Shown here: positions 1 to 13,410 of the stretch, piece by piece | How positions within the stretch are numbered: the stretch's first letter is position 1 | Layout of the letters: each line of letters begins with the position of its first letter | NCBI RefSeq assembly: GCF_963678635.1 | Contig: NC_087062.1 | Coordinates: forward strand, 22,123,789 to 22,183,788 | Length of the DNA stretch: 60,000 bases | DNA from: Symsagittifera roscoffensis | Lineage: Eukaryota > Xenacoelomorpha > Acoela > Convolutidae | Reading direction: 5' to 3' | Notes under the pieces: model-generated | Seen by the model: the letters and a program-made list of their open reading frames with translations, nothing else | What the model was told of the DNA's origin: nothing | Databases searched by the model: none | Position numbers and translations under genes: made by a program

Positions 1-1380
1 CTTGCGCCATAATAACTAGGCCTTGCACCATAATAACTCTGGTAAAACTCTGGGCAAGATTTGACTTCTTCACTTTTTGTCTTCAAAAAATTTTATTTTT
101 TGGCTATCAAGCGAAAACATTTTCTCTTATACAAGTTTTTGGGTGATTTTTTCTTCTTGCACTTTGTTGTGCTGTTTAAGAGGCTTCTTTTGATATCACT
201 TATTTAATCAATTAACCTTATAGTTTCACCGTAATTCCTAATTACTTAAAAAAGCCTAAATGACCCATTTTGGGGTGACATTTTGGTTTCGAAATTCGCA
301 AAATAAATTGCACCATATTAACATGGTAAAACACTGTGCAAGCTTTGTCTTCACTTTTTGTCGTATCTGATCCTAATTTGAGAAAAACGAGATTAAGTTT
401 CCAATGTTGCTCAATTTAAACAGATAATTTAAATGAACACTGTATTTTATGTATTCAGTTTCCTTGGACTTGATGCAGTGCTGATTAATATAAAACGAAA
501 TTAACAAAAACGAAAAATTAAAAGAAAAGCGTTTCTAAAACTGGGTTCCCATAAAACAAAAAAAATGAGATCAAAAGTTGCAAAGATTTTGCAAGATTTA
601 GTATGGTGAAAATTAAATACCGATTTTGGACTTGAATTCTATTCCAAAACAGGCACAAAATTTACTCGGCAATTGACTCAGCAGCTTTTTTAAAAAAAAA
701 ATTTGGGGTTCGAAATTTGCAAACAAAATTTCATCACACAAATTCTATATATAACATCTAACCAACTTTTGGTCTCAATTTTGTCTAAATTTGAGAAAAC
801 CCTTCTACAGTTTCCAGTTTTGTTCCTTTGTCCGGATAAGTTAAGTCAGCGCTAGAAAATTTTACTAAAAAAGACATCTTTTGAAACTAAACGCAAACAC
901 TAATATTATTGATAGGCCTAAGTTTAGATAATCTTCTAGACTTCAAGCATAGCCAACAGACAGCTGAAAAAGTTCCAATGATTAAAAAAAAACGACTGAT
1001 TTTTTTTGCACTTTCATAAAATATATGTAAGTCTATTTAAAATAAATAAAACTAAGAAAATTTAGTCGAGAAACTTGCATAAATAGGGAAACTGTTTATT
1101 CCGCTGTGATATCTCACAACAAATATCACGTAATTAGCCTTCCTTTCAGCGAATGAGTTCGAATTCAACTTATAGATAAATCAAGACAAAGTGCGAAAAA
1201 AAATTTGACCGTGAAACAATTTATATATTAGTGTTTTCACTTCACTCATTGCCACTTGATTACACTATTCTAAGCTTTGTAACCTTTAGAGCAGAAAAAT
1301 ATTTCCTGGCTAGTAAGATTTTTCAAAAATGACAAAATAGTCCGATGAATTGAATATAAAACAAGGAGTGCATCGCTTAC

Positions 1381-1570
1381 CTTTTGGCAAAGCTTGGTGG
1401 TGCTGAAATAGGGCGCCTGGTTGCATTCATAGGCGTAACAAGCTCTTGATCATCTCTCCCATGTGGATTAAGTTCAGAGTAAATAGGCGAGATCGACAAG
1501 CCTGTTAGGTTTGCTGCGTCTCTCCCTCGCAGCGGTGTCGAAACTACTACATTAAGACTAACTGCTGTGT
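1381..1570 (-). CDS. Candidate internal coding exon of an unknown host gene
   Basis: A GC-richer island of about 190 nt inside AT-rich DNA. On the minus strand it is preceded by a T-rich stretch ending TTACTTAG (acceptor-like, AG at 1572-1571) and followed by AAAAG|GTAAGC (donor-like, GT at 1380-1379). The whole segment is open in one frame. It encodes a serine-, proline- and arginine-containing peptide without a recognised domain, including STPLRGRDAANLTGL and ending in SAPPSFAK. The combination of base composition, open frame and both splice signals is what supports the call. There is no second exon I can link to it, so the gene, its function and its extent are unknown. It could also be a chance open segment in a decayed transposon. 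Confidence 0.33.
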
Positions 1571-1945
1571 CTAAGTAACAAATCAACGGAAAATATTACA
1601 GCTGAGTTCGTTTAAAGCTAAGTACAGAATGATTATTTTTCAATCTTAACTTGATTGCTTGAGAATTGTCTGGCTCACAATTGTGAATCATACAAGCTCA
1701 TTTGACAATATCAAACCAAGCGAAGATATCGTTATAAAACAACGGAGAAAAATTAAACCAAGCGTGGAAAAAACGGGAAACATCAGATGTCTCTATTTGC
1801 GATCAGATAGTCATAACTTCAAACTATTTGATTACAGCAAGAGTAAAAACTTAAAACAGAGGCCTGTCCATTGCTTTTTTGTGACAATAGCGATAAGCAA
1901 CGAATTATTTTTTCAAGCAGAAAAGTTCAGGTTGCAAAAAACTCT

Positions 1946-2319
1946 GGTCTTTTCGGTTATACCACCCACCTAAATGATTTTTAAAATTTTTTTCTTACAA
2001 AGTCTGACTGATTTTCCTTAAAAATGAAGGGCTGATATCACGAGCGTTAAATCAAGCTAGAAACTGGCAAAAAATGCGAAGATAGCGACAATTAAAAACG
2101 CATTTAGCATCCTTTTAATGAAATTTATGTATGCTCAACAAATTGGCGAAAATTGGAGAAAAAAGTCAGTTTGAGGCTCAATTAAGTAAAAATGGTTCGT
2201 TTTTACCCGCAGTCCCCTAATAATATAGTGCATTTCCTAGTCACAGTGTCCCAAATATATAATAAAATTTTCATTTCACTTTTCATAATTTATGGGGGGG
2301 GGGTATAACCGAAAAGACC
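1946..2319. repeat. 18-bp perfect inverted repeat enclosing about 340 bp
   Basis: GGTCTTTTCGGTTATACC at 1946-1963 is the exact reverse complement of the sequence at 2302-2319. The inner edge of the right arm is a run of G. The interior is AT-rich with no coding sign. The layout is that of a small non-autonomous inverted-repeat (MITE-like) element, but no clear target-site duplication is visible outside the arms. Confidence 0.5.
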
Positions 2320-2427
2320 CAAAAACTCGAGCTCTGGATCTTTGTCACCCCAGCCATGGATGTCACCACTGCTTGAAATGTGCGATACAAGACACTGAAT
2401 TTAAAATCAGCATACATCAAACTAGTG

Positions 2428-2473
2428 GCCAGCTGAAGCTGTAGGTAGCAGTTGCCAGCTGAAGCTGTAGGTA
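2428..2473. repeat. Two direct copies of a 20-bp motif, 26 bp apart
   Basis: GCCAGCTGAAGCTGTAGGTA occurs at 2428-2447 and again at 2454-2473. It is a short local duplication just outside the satellite array. The core CAGCTGAAG also occurs in the hairpin arms further right (for example near 25280), possibly by chance. Confidence 0.6.
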
Positions 2474-2802
2474 CCACTTAGATAACTTTTTTTATAAAAA
2501 AAATATTAGAAAAAAAAACATGTACTGATGCCGAAAGTAAAATAGTCGAAAACTCATTTAGTCTATAGCAAACTACCTAGCAAAATTGTGGAGAAGCCGT
2601 TTATGGGGAGAGGTCACTAAAACCGGTTCTATCGATTGGGTCTGAACTGGTGGGGTCTTTTGAAGAAACACGAACAGTCCGAAAAACGACTAAAAAACGG
2701 TCATTTCTTAAGCCCATAGCAACTTTCCAACGCTATGATGTTAATTGTAATGTGTAAGTTTCAAACAATCGGAAACTCGACCTTTCGCATGCCAATAGCA
2801 AA

Positions 2803-5560
2803 CTCTTCGCCAAAATTTTCCAACACCAAGATGCTTAATGTAATTTGTAAGTTTTAAACAGCCGGAAATAGCAATGTTTCAACGCCTAGAAGCTAAATTA
2901 ATTGTATAAATTTCAACTAGTCGGAAATTTGACCTTTCGAATGCCAGTAGCAAACTCCTTGCCAAAATTATAGAGTAGCCTTTTATGGAGGGAAGGTCAC
3001 AAACCGGTTCTAAATTGGATCTAAATTGGAAAGGTTTTTTGGAGAAACACGAACAGTCCGAAAAATGATTCTAAAACCGGCCATTTCTCAAGTCCATAGC
3101 ATTTTTCCAACGCTATGATGCTTAAGCTAAGATGTAATTTTCAAATAGTCGGAAACTCGACTTTTCGCATGCCAATAGCAAACTCCTTACCAAAATTATG
3201 GAGAAGCAGTTTATGGAAGGAAGGTCACTAACAACCGTTGTATCGATTGGATCTGAATTGGTGGGGTCATTTGGAGAAACCCGAATAGACCAAAAAGTGA
3301 GTAACAAAACCGCCATTTCTAAAGCCGATTGCAAATTTCCAACGCTATGGTGCAAATTGTAATATGTAAGTTTTTATTTAGTCGGGAAATCGATTTTTCC
3401 CATGTCTATAGCAAACTCCCTAACAAAGTTATGGAAACGCTGTTTATGGAGAAAAAGCCACGAACAACCGTTGTATCGATTTGGTCTGAATTGGTGGAGT
3501 CTTTTGGGGAAACAAGAGCACTCTGAAAAATGAGGAAAAAAACTGTCATTTCTTAAGCCTGAAGCAAATTTCCAACGCTGTGATGCTAATTGTAATGTGA
3601 AAGTTTCGAATAGTCGGAAACTCGACTTTTCGCATGCCAATAGCAAACTCTTCGCCAAAATTTTCCAACACCAAGATGCTTAATGTAATGTGTAAGTTTT
3701 AAACAGCCGGAAATAGCAATGTTTCAACGCCTAGAAGCTAAATTAATTGTATAAATTTTAACTAGTCGGAAATTTTACCTTTCGAATGCCAATAGCAAAC
3801 TCCTTGCCAAAATTATAGAGTAGCCGTTTATGGAGGGAAGGTCACAAACCGGTTCTTTCGATTGGATCTAAATTGGAAAGGTTTTTTGGAGAAACACGAA
3901 CAGTCCGAAAAATGATTCAAAAACCGGCCATTTCTCAAGTCCATGGCATTTTTCCAACGCTATGATGCTTAAGCTAAGATGTAATTTTCAAATAGTCGGA
4001 AACTCGACTTTTCGCATGCCAATAGCAAACTCCTTACCAAAATTATGGAGAAGCAGTTTATGGAAGGAAGGTCACTAACAACCGTTGTATCGATTGGATC
4101 TGAATTGGTGGGGTCATTTGGAGAAACCCGATTAGACCAAAAAGTGAGTAACAAAACGGCCATTTCTAAAGCCCATAGCAACTTTCCAACGCTATGGTGC
4201 AAATTGTAATATGTAAGTTTTTATTTAGTCGAAAAATCGATTTTTCCCATGTCTATAACAAACTCCCTAACAAAGATATGGAAACGCTGTTTATGTAGGA
4301 AAAGTCACGATCACCCGTTGTATCGATTTGGTCTGAACTGGTGAAGTCTTTTGGGGAAACAAGAGCACTCTGAAAAATGAGGAAAAAAACTGTCATTTCT
4401 TAAGCCTGAAGCAACTTTCCAACGCTGTGATGCTAATTGTAACGTGAAAGTTTCGAATAGTCGAAAACTCGACTTTTCGCATGTGTATAGCAAACTCTCT
4501 ACCAAAATTATGGTGTAGCCGTTTATGGAGGGAAGGACAACAAAACCTGTTGTATCAATTGGGTCTGAATTGGTGGGGTGCTTTGGAGAAATACAAACAG
4601 TCAAAAAAAATGGTACAAAAACAATCATTTCTTAAGCCCATAGAAATTTTCAACGCCTAGAAGCTAAATTTATTGTATAAATTTTAACTAGTCGGAAATT
4701 TGACCTTTCGAATGCCAATAGCAAACTCCTTGCCAAAATTATAGAGTAGCCTTTTATGGAGGGAAGGTCACAAACCGGTTCTTTCGATTGGATCTAAATT
4801 GGAAAGGTTTTTTGGAGAAACACGAACAGTCCGAAAAATGATTCAAAAACCGGCCATTTCTCAAGTTCATAGCATTTTTCCAACGCTATGATGCTTAAGC
4901 TAAGATGTAATTTTCAAATAGTCGGAAACTCGACTTTTCGCATGCCAATAGCAAACTCCTTACCAAAATTATGGAGAAGCAGTTTATGGAAGGAAAGTCA
5001 CTAACAACCGTTGTATCGATTGGATCTGAATTGGTGTGGTCATTTGGAGAAACCCGATTAGACCAAAAAGTGAGTAACATAACGGCCATTTCTAAAGCCC
5101 ATAGCAACTTTCCAACGCTATGGTGCAAATTGTAATATGTAAGTTTTTATTTAGTCGGAAAATCGATTTTTCCGATGTCTATAGGAAACTCCCTAACAAA
5201 ATTATGGAAACGCTGTTTATGGAGGAAAAGTCACGAACACCCGTTGTATCGATTTGGTCTGAATTGGTGGAGTCTTTTGGGGAAACAAGAGCACTCTGAA
5301 AAATGAGGAAAAAAACTGTCATTTCTTAAGCCTGAAGCAACTTTCCAACGCTGTGATGCTAATTGTAACGTGAAAGTTTCGAATAGTCGAAGAGTCGACC
5401 TTTCGCATGTGTATATCAAACTCTCTACCAAATTTATGGTGTAGCCGTTTATGGAGGGAAGGATAAAAAATTCCGTTGTATCGATTGGGTCTGAATTGGT
5501 GGGGTGCTTTGGAGAAACACAAACAGTCAAAAAAATTGGTACAAAAACGGCCATTTCTTA
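2803..5560. repeat. Higher-order repeat block, about 847- and 926-bp periods
   Basis: The same multi-monomer string recurs with starts near 3122, 3969 and 4895, giving spacings of 847 and 926 bp. A distinctive compound monomer containing CCAACACCAAGATGCTTAATG and AGCCGGAAATAGCAATG appears at about 2818 and 3665 only. So the second and third units differ by insertion or loss of part of a monomer, as expected from unequal exchange. Confidence 0.75.
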
Positions 5561-7787
5561 AGCCCATAGAAATTTTTAGCACTTAGATGCTTAATGTATT
5601 GTATAAATTTTAACAAGGCGGAAATTTGACCTTTCGCATGCCAATAGCAAACTCCTTGCCAAAATTTTGGAGTAGCCGTTTATGGAAGGAAGGTCACTAA
5701 CAACCGTTGTATCGATTGGATCTGAATTGGTGGGGTAATTTGGGAAACACGATTAGACCAAAAATGAGTAACAAAACGGCCATTTCTAAAGCCCATAGCA
5801 ACTTTCAAACGCTATGGTGCAAACTGTAATGTGTAAGCTTTTATTTAGTCGTAAAATCGATTTTTCCCATGTCTATTGCAAACTCTCTAACAAAATTATG
5901 GAAACGCTGTTTATGGAGGAAAAGTCACGAACACCCGTTATATCGATTTGGTCTGAATTGGTGGAGTCTTTTGGGGAAACACGAGCAATCTGAAAAATGA
6001 GTAAAAAAACTGTCAATTCTTAAGCCTGAAGCAACTTTCCAATGCTGTGATGCTAATTGTAACGTGAAAGTTTCGAATAGTCGAAAACTCGACCTTTCGC
6101 ATGTGTATAGCAAATTCTCTACCAAAATTATGGTGTAGCCGTTTATGGAGGGAAGGACAATAAAACCCGTTGTATCGATTGGGTCTGAATTGGTGGGGTG
6201 CTTTGGAGAAATACAAACAGTAAAAAAAATGGTACAAAAACGGCCATTTCTTAAGCCCATAGAAATTTTCACCACCTAGATGCTTAATGTATTGTATAAA
6301 TTTTAACTAGGCGGAAATTTGACCTTTCGCATGCCAATAGCAAACTCTTTGCCAAAATTATGGAGAAGCAGTTTATGGAAGGAAGGTCACTAAAAACCGT
6401 TGTATCGACTGGTTCTGAATTGGTGGGGTCTTTTGGAGAAACACCATTAGTCCAAGAAATGAAAAACAAAACAGCCATTTCTTAAGCCCATAGCAACTTT
6501 CCAACGCTATGATGCAAATTGTAGGGTGTAAGTTTTTATTTAGTCGGAAAATCGATTTTTCCCATGTCTATAGCAAACTCCCTAACAAAATTATGGAAAC
6601 GCTGTTTATGGAGTAAAGGTCACTAACACCCATTGTATCGATTAGGTCTGAATTGGGGGAGTATTTTGGGAAAACGCGAGCACTACGAAAAATGAGTGAA
6701 AAACTGTCATTTTTTAAGCCTGAAGCAACTTTCCAACGATATGATGCAAATTGTAATGTGTTTAAATTTTTATTTAGTTGGAAAATCGATTTTTCGCATG
6801 TCTATAGCAAACTCCCTAACAAAATTATGGAGAAGCGGTTTATGGAGGAAAGGTCACTAACACCCGTTGTATCGATTGGGTCTGAATTGGTGGAGTCTTT
6901 TGAGGAAACAAGAGCACTCCGAAAAATGAGTTAAAAAACGGTCAATTCTTAAGCCTGAAGCAACTTTCTAACGCTATGACGCTAATTGTAACGTAAAAGT
7001 TGCGAATAGTCAAAAATTCGACCTTTCACATGTGTATAGCACACTCCTTACCAAAAATATGGAGTAGCCGTTTATGGAGGGAAGGACAATACAATCCGTT
7101 ATATCGATTGGGTCTGAATTGGTGGGTTGCTTTTGAGAAACACAAACAGTCCAAAAAATGGTACAAAAACGGCAATTTCTTAACCCCATAGCAATTTTTC
7201 AACGCCTAGATGCTTAATGTATTGTAAAAGTTTAAAATAGTCGGAAATTCTACCTGTCGCATGCCAATAAAAAAACTCCCTACCAAAATTATGGAGAAGC
7301 AGTTTATTGAGGAAGGTCACTAAAACCCGTTGTATCGATTGGGTCTGAATTGGTGGGGTCTTTTGGAGAAACACGATTAGTCCAAAAAATTAGTAACAAA
7401 ACGGCCATTTCTTAAGCTCATAGCAACTTTCCAACGCTATGATGCTAATTTTAATGTGTGAGTTTCAAATAGTCAGAAACTCGACCTTTCGCATGCCAAT
7501 AGCAAACTCTTCGCCAAAATTATGGAGAAGCATTTTATGGAAGGAAGTCACAAATAACCGTTGTATCCATTGGGTCTGAATTGGTGGGGTCTTTTGGAGA
7601 AAAACGAGCCCTCCAAAAATGAGTGAAAAAACTGCCATTTCTTAAGCCGAAAGCAACTTTCCAACGCTATGATGCTAATTGTAACGTGAAAGTTTCAAAT
7701 AGTCGAAAACTCGACCTTTCGCATGTGTAGAGCATACTCCCTACCCAAAATTATGGAGTAGCCGTTTATGAAGCGAAGGACAAAAAA

Positions 7788-10080
7788 ACCCGTTGTATCG
7801 ATAGTCCAAAAATTGAGTAACAAGAGGGCCATTTCTTAAGCCCATAGCAACTTTCCAACGCTATGATGCAAATTGTAATGTGTTTAAGTTTTTATTTAGT
7901 TGGAAAATCGATTTTTCGCATGTCTATAGCAAAGTCCCTAACAAAATTATGGAGAAGCAGTTTATGGAAAGAAGGTCACTAACAACCGTTGTATCCATTG
8001 GGTCTGAATTGGTGGGGTCATTTGGAGAATCACGATTAGTCAAAAAAGAGTAACAAAACGGTCATTTCTTAAGCCCATAGCAACTTTCCAACGCTATGAT
8101 GCAAATTGTAATGTGTAAGTTTTTATTTAGTCGGAAAACAGATTATTCGAATGTCTATAGCAAACTCCCAAACAAAATTAAGGAAACGCTGTTTATGGAG
8201 GAAAGGTCACTAACACCCGTTGTATCGATTGGGTCTGAATTGGTGGAGTCTTTTGAGGAAACACGAGCACTCCGAAAAAAGAGTAAAAAAACTATCATTT
8301 CTTAAGCCTGAAGCAACTTTCTAACGCCATGGAGCTCATTTTAACGTAAAAAATGCGAATAGCAAACTCCTTACCAAAATTATGGAGAAGCAGTTTATGG
8401 AAGGAAGGTCACTAAAAACCGTGGTGTCGATTGGGTCTGAATTGGTGGGATCTTTAAGAGAAGCACGATTAGTCCAAGAACAAGAAATGAGTAACAAAAC
8501 AGCCATTTCTTAAGCCCCTAGCAACTTTTCAACGCTATGATGCAAATTGTAAAATGTAAGTTTTTATTTAGTCGGAAAACCGATTTTTCGCATGTCTACA
8601 GCAAACTCCCTAGCAAAATTATAGAAACGCTGTTTATGGAGTAAAGGTCAATAACAACCGTTGTATCGATTGGGTCTGAATGGGTGGAGTATTTTTGGGG
8701 AATCGCGAGCACTACGAAAAATGAGTGAAAAACTGTCATTTCTTAAGCCCGAAGCAACTTTCCAACGCTATGATGCTAATTGTAACGTGAAAGTTTCGAA
8801 TAGTCGAAAACTCGAACTTTCGCATGTGTATAGCAAACTCCCTACCAAAATTATGGAGTAGCCGTTTATGGAGCAAAGGACAATAAAACCCGTTGTATCG
8901 ATAGTCCAAAAATTGAGTAACAAGAGGGCCATTTCTTAAGCCCATAGCAACTTTCCAACGCTATGATGCAAATTGTAATGTGTTTAAGTTTTTATTTAGT
9001 TGGAAAATCGATTTTTCGCATGTCTATAGCAAAGTCCTTAACAAAATTATGGAGAAGCAGTTTATGGAAAGAAGGTCACTAACAAATGTTGTATCAATTG
9101 GGTCTGAATTGGTGGGGTCATTTGGAGAATCACGATTAGTCAAAAAAGAGTAACAAAACGGTCATTTCTTAAGCCCATAGCAACTTTCCAACGCTATGAT
9201 GCAAATTGTAATCTGTAAGTTTTTATTTAGTCGGAAAACAGATTATTCGAATGTCTATAGCAAACTCCCAAACAAAATTAAGGAACGCTGTTTATGGAGG
9301 AAAGGTCACTAACACCCGTTGTATCGATTGGGTCTGAATTGGTGGAGTCTTTTGAGGAAACACGAGCACTCCGAAAAAAGAGTAAAAAAACTATCATTTC
9401 TTAAGCCTGAAGCAACTTTCTAACGCCATGGAGCTCATTTTAACGTAAAAAATGCGAATAGCAAACTCCTTACCAAAATTATGGAGAAGCAGTTTATGGA
9501 AGGAAGGTCACTAAAAACCGTTGTGTCGATTGGGTCTGAATTGGTGGGATCTTTAAGAGAAGCACGATTAGTCCAAGAACAAGAAATGAGTAACAAAACA
9601 GCCATTTCTTAAGCCCCTAGCAACTTTTCAACGCTATGATGCAAATTGTAAAGTGTAAGTTTTTATTTAGTCGGAAAACCGATTTTTCGCATGTCTACAG
9701 CAAACTCCCTAGCAAAATTATAGAAACGCTGTTTATGGAGTAAAGGTCAATAACAACCGTTGTATCGATTGGGTCTGAATGGGTGGAGTATTTTTGGGGA
9801 ATCGCGAGCACTACGAAAAATGAGTGAAAAACTGTCATTTCTTAAGCCCGAAGCAACTTTCCAACGCTATGATGCTAATTGTAACGTGAAAGTTTCGAAT
9901 AGTCGAAAACTCGAACTTTCGCATGTGTATAGCAAACTCCCTACCAAAATTATGGAGTAGCCGTTTATGGAGCAAAGGACAATAAAACCCGTTGTATCGA
10001 TAGTCCAAAAATTGAGTAACAAAAGGGCCATTTCTTAAGCCCATAGCAACTTTCCAATGCTATGATGCAAATTGTAATGT
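7788..10080. repeat. Higher-order repeat, 1099-bp unit with a truncated monomer
   Basis: The junction CGTTGTATCGATAGTCCAAA, which marks a monomer missing its middle, occurs near 7796, 8895 and 9994, exactly 1099 bp apart. Units 7788-8886 and 8887-9985 are nearly identical, and a third copy fades out after about 10,080. 1099 bp equals four full monomers plus one shortened monomer of about 175 bp, so the deletion was copied together with its neighbours. Confidence 0.88.
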
Positions 10081-10635
10081 GTTTAAGTTTTTATTTAGTT
10101 GGAAAATCGATTTTTCGCATGTCTATAGCAAAATCCCTAACAAAATTATGGAGAAGCAGTTTATGGAAGGAAGGTCACTAACAACCGTTGTATCCATTGG
10201 TTCTGAATTGGTGGGGTCTTTTGGAGAATCAGGATTAGTCAAAAAAGAGTAACAAAACGGTCATTTCTTAAGCCCATAGCAATTTTCCAACGCTATGATG
10301 CAAATTGTACTGAGAAGTTTTTATTTAGTCGGAAAACCGATTATTCGAATGTCTATAGCAAACTCCCCGACAAAATTAAGGAAACGCTGTTTATGGAGGA
10401 AAGGTCACTAACACCCGATGTATCGATTGGGTCTGAATTGGTGGAGTCTTTTGAGGAAACACGAGCACTCCGAAAAACGAGTGAAAAAACTGTCATTTCT
10501 TAAGCCTGAAGCAACTTTCTAATGCTATGGAGCTCATTGTAACGTAAAAGTTGCGAATAGTCGAAAATTCGACCTTTCGCATGTGTATAGCAAACTCCCT
10601 ACCAAAAATATGGAGTAGCCGTTTATGGAGGGAAG

Positions 10636-13410
10636 GTCAATGAAACCCGTTGTATCGATTGGGTCTGAATTGGTGGGTTGCTTTGGAGAAACACAAACAG
10701 TCGAAAACTTGGTACAAAAACGGCAATTTCTTATGCCCATAGCAATTTTTCAACGCCTAGATGCTTAATGTATTGTATAAGTTTAAAATAGTCGGAAATT
10801 CTACCTGTCGCATGCCAATATCAAACTCCCTATCAAAATTATGGGGAAGCAGTTTATTGAGGAAAGGTCACGAAAACCCGTTGTATCGATTGGGTCTGAG
10901 TTGGTGGGGTCTTTTGGAGAAACACGATTAGTCCAAAAAATGAGTAACAAAACGGCCATTTCTTAAGCTCATAGCAACTTCCCAACGCTATGATGCTACT
11001 TGTAATGTGTGAGTTACAAATAGCCGGAAACTCGACCTTTCGCATGCCAATAGCAAACTCTTCGCCAAAATTATGGAGAAGCAGTTTATGGAAGGAAGTC
11101 ACTGACAACCGTTGTATCCATTGGGTCTGAATTGGTGGGGTCTTTTGGAGAAACACGATAAGTCCAAAAAATGAGTAACAAAACGGCCATTTCTTAAGCC
11201 CATAGCAACTTTCCAACGCTATGATGCTAATTGTTATGTTTAAGTTTTTATATAGTCGGAAATTCGAGTTTTCGCATGTGTATAGCAAACTCCATAACAA
11301 AATTATGGAAACGCTGTTTATGGCGGAAACGCCACTACCACCCGTTGTATTTTTTGGGTCTGAATTGGTGGAGTATTTTGGGGAAACACGAGCCCTCCAA
11401 AAATGAGTGAAAAATTGCCACTTCTTGAGCCTAAAGCAACTTTCCAACGCTATGATGCTAATTGTAACGTGAAAGTTTCAAATGGTCGAAAACTCGACCT
11501 TTCGCATGTGTAGAGCAAACTCCCTACCAAAATTATGGAGTAGCCGTTTATGGAGGGGAGGTCAATGAAACCCGTTGTATCGATTGGGTCTGAATTGGTG
11601 GGTTGCTTTGGAGAAACACAAACAGTCGAAAACTTGGTACAAAAACGGCAATTTCTTATGCCCATAGCAATTTTTCAACGCCTAGATGCTTAATGTATTG
11701 TATAAGTTTAAAATAGTCGGAAATTCTACCTGTCGCATGCCAATATCAAACTCCCTATCAAAATTATGGGGAAGCAGTTTATTGAGGAAAGGTCACGAAA
11801 ACCCGTTGTATCGATTGGGTCTGAGTTGGTGGGGTCTTTTGGAGAAACACGATTAGTCCAAAAAATGAGTAACAAAACGGCCATTTCTTAAGCTCATAGC
11901 AACTTCCCAACGCTATGATGCTACTTGTAATGTGTGAGTTACAAATAGCCGGAAACTCGACCTTTCGCATGCCAATAGCAAACTCTTCGCCAAAATTATG
12001 GAGAAGCAGTTTATGGAAGGAAGTCACTGACAACCGTTGTATCCATTGGGTCTGAATTGGTGGGGTCTTTTGGAGAAACACGATAAGTCCAAAAAATGAG
12101 TAACAAAACGGCCATTTCTTAAGCCCATAGCAACTTTCCAACGCTATGATGCTAATTGTTATGTTTAAGTTTTTATATAGTCGGAAATTCGAGTTTTCGC
12201 ATGTGTATAGCAAACTCCATAACAAAATTATGGAAACGCTGTTTATGGCGGAAACGCCACTAACACCCGTTGTATTTTTTGGGTCTGAATTGGTGGAGTA
12301 TTTTGGGGAAACACGAGCCCTCCAAAAATGAGTGAAAAATTGCCACTTCTTGAGCCTAAAGCAACTTTCCAACGCTATGATGCTAAGTGTAACGTGAAAA
12401 TTTCAAATAGTCGAAAACGCGACCTTTCGCATGTGTATAACAAACTCCCTGCCAAAATTATGGAATAGCCGTTTATGGAGGGAAGGTCAATGAAACCCGT
12501 TGTATCGATTGGGTCTGAATTGGTGGGTTGCTTTGGAGAAACACAAACAGTCGAAAACTTGGTACAAAAACGGCAATTTCTTATGCCCATAGCAATTTTT
12601 CAACGCCTAGATGCTTAATGTATTGTATAAGTTTAAAATAGTCGGAAATTCTACCTGTCGCATGCCAATATCAAACTCCCTATCAAAATTATGGGGAAGC
12701 AGTTTATTGAGGAAAGGTCACGAAAACCCGTTGTATCGATTGGGTCTGAGTTGGTGGGGTCTTTTGGAGAAACACGATTAGTCCAAAAAATGAGTAACAA
12801 AACGGCCATTTCTTAAGCTCATAGCAACTTCCCAACGCTATGATGCTACTTGTAATGTGTGAGTTACAAATAGCCGGAAACTCGACCTTTCGCATGCCAA
12901 TAGCAAACTCTTCGCCAAAATTATGGAGAAGCAGTTTATGGAAGGAAGTCACTGACAACCGTTGTATCCATTGGGTCTGAATTGGTGGGGTCTTTTGGAG
13001 AAACACGATAAGTCCAAAAAATGAGTAACAAAACGGCCATTTCTTAAGCCCATAGCAACTTTCCAACGCTATGATGCTAATTGTTATGTTTAAGTTTTTA
13101 TATAGTCGGAAATTCGAGTTTTCGCATGTGTATAGCAAACTCCATAACAAAATTATGGAAACGCTGTTTATGGCGGAAACGCCACTAACACCCGTTGTAT
13201 TTTTTGGGTCTGAATTGGTGGAGTATTTTGGGGAAACACGAGCCCTCCAAAAATGAGTGAAAAATTGCCACTTCTTGAGCCTAAAGCAACTTTCCAACGC
13301 TATGATGCTAATTGTAACGTGAAAGTTTCAAATGGTCGAAAACTCGACCTTTCGCATGTGTAGAGCAAACTCCCTACCAAAATTATGGAGTAGCCGTTTA
13401 TGGAGGGGAG
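10636..13410. repeat. Higher-order repeat, three 925-bp units
   Basis: Three consecutive units (10636-11560, 11561-12485, 12486-13410) are spaced exactly 925 bp and are nearly identical over their length. Each holds four monomers of different subtype. Open minus-strand frames of 197 codons recur at 10854, 11779 and 12704 with the same spacing, which reflects the copying and not a gene. GTCAATGAAACCCG marks the start of the units, and the copying stops at 13411 where the sequence becomes GTCAACAAAACCCG. Confidence 0.93.

Larger units (their letters stand above)
1..2530. other. AT-rich left flank, mostly without recognisable genes
   Basis: Very AT-rich sequence with many A and T runs. Apart from the candidate exon at 1381-1570, the inverted repeat at 1946-2319 and a short direct repeat at 2428-2473, I see nothing coding or repetitive. 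A 104-codon plus-strand open frame at 1659-1973 has low-complexity, lysine-rich composition and no recognisable domain, so it is not called. The satellite array starts abruptly near 2535. Confidence 0.6.
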
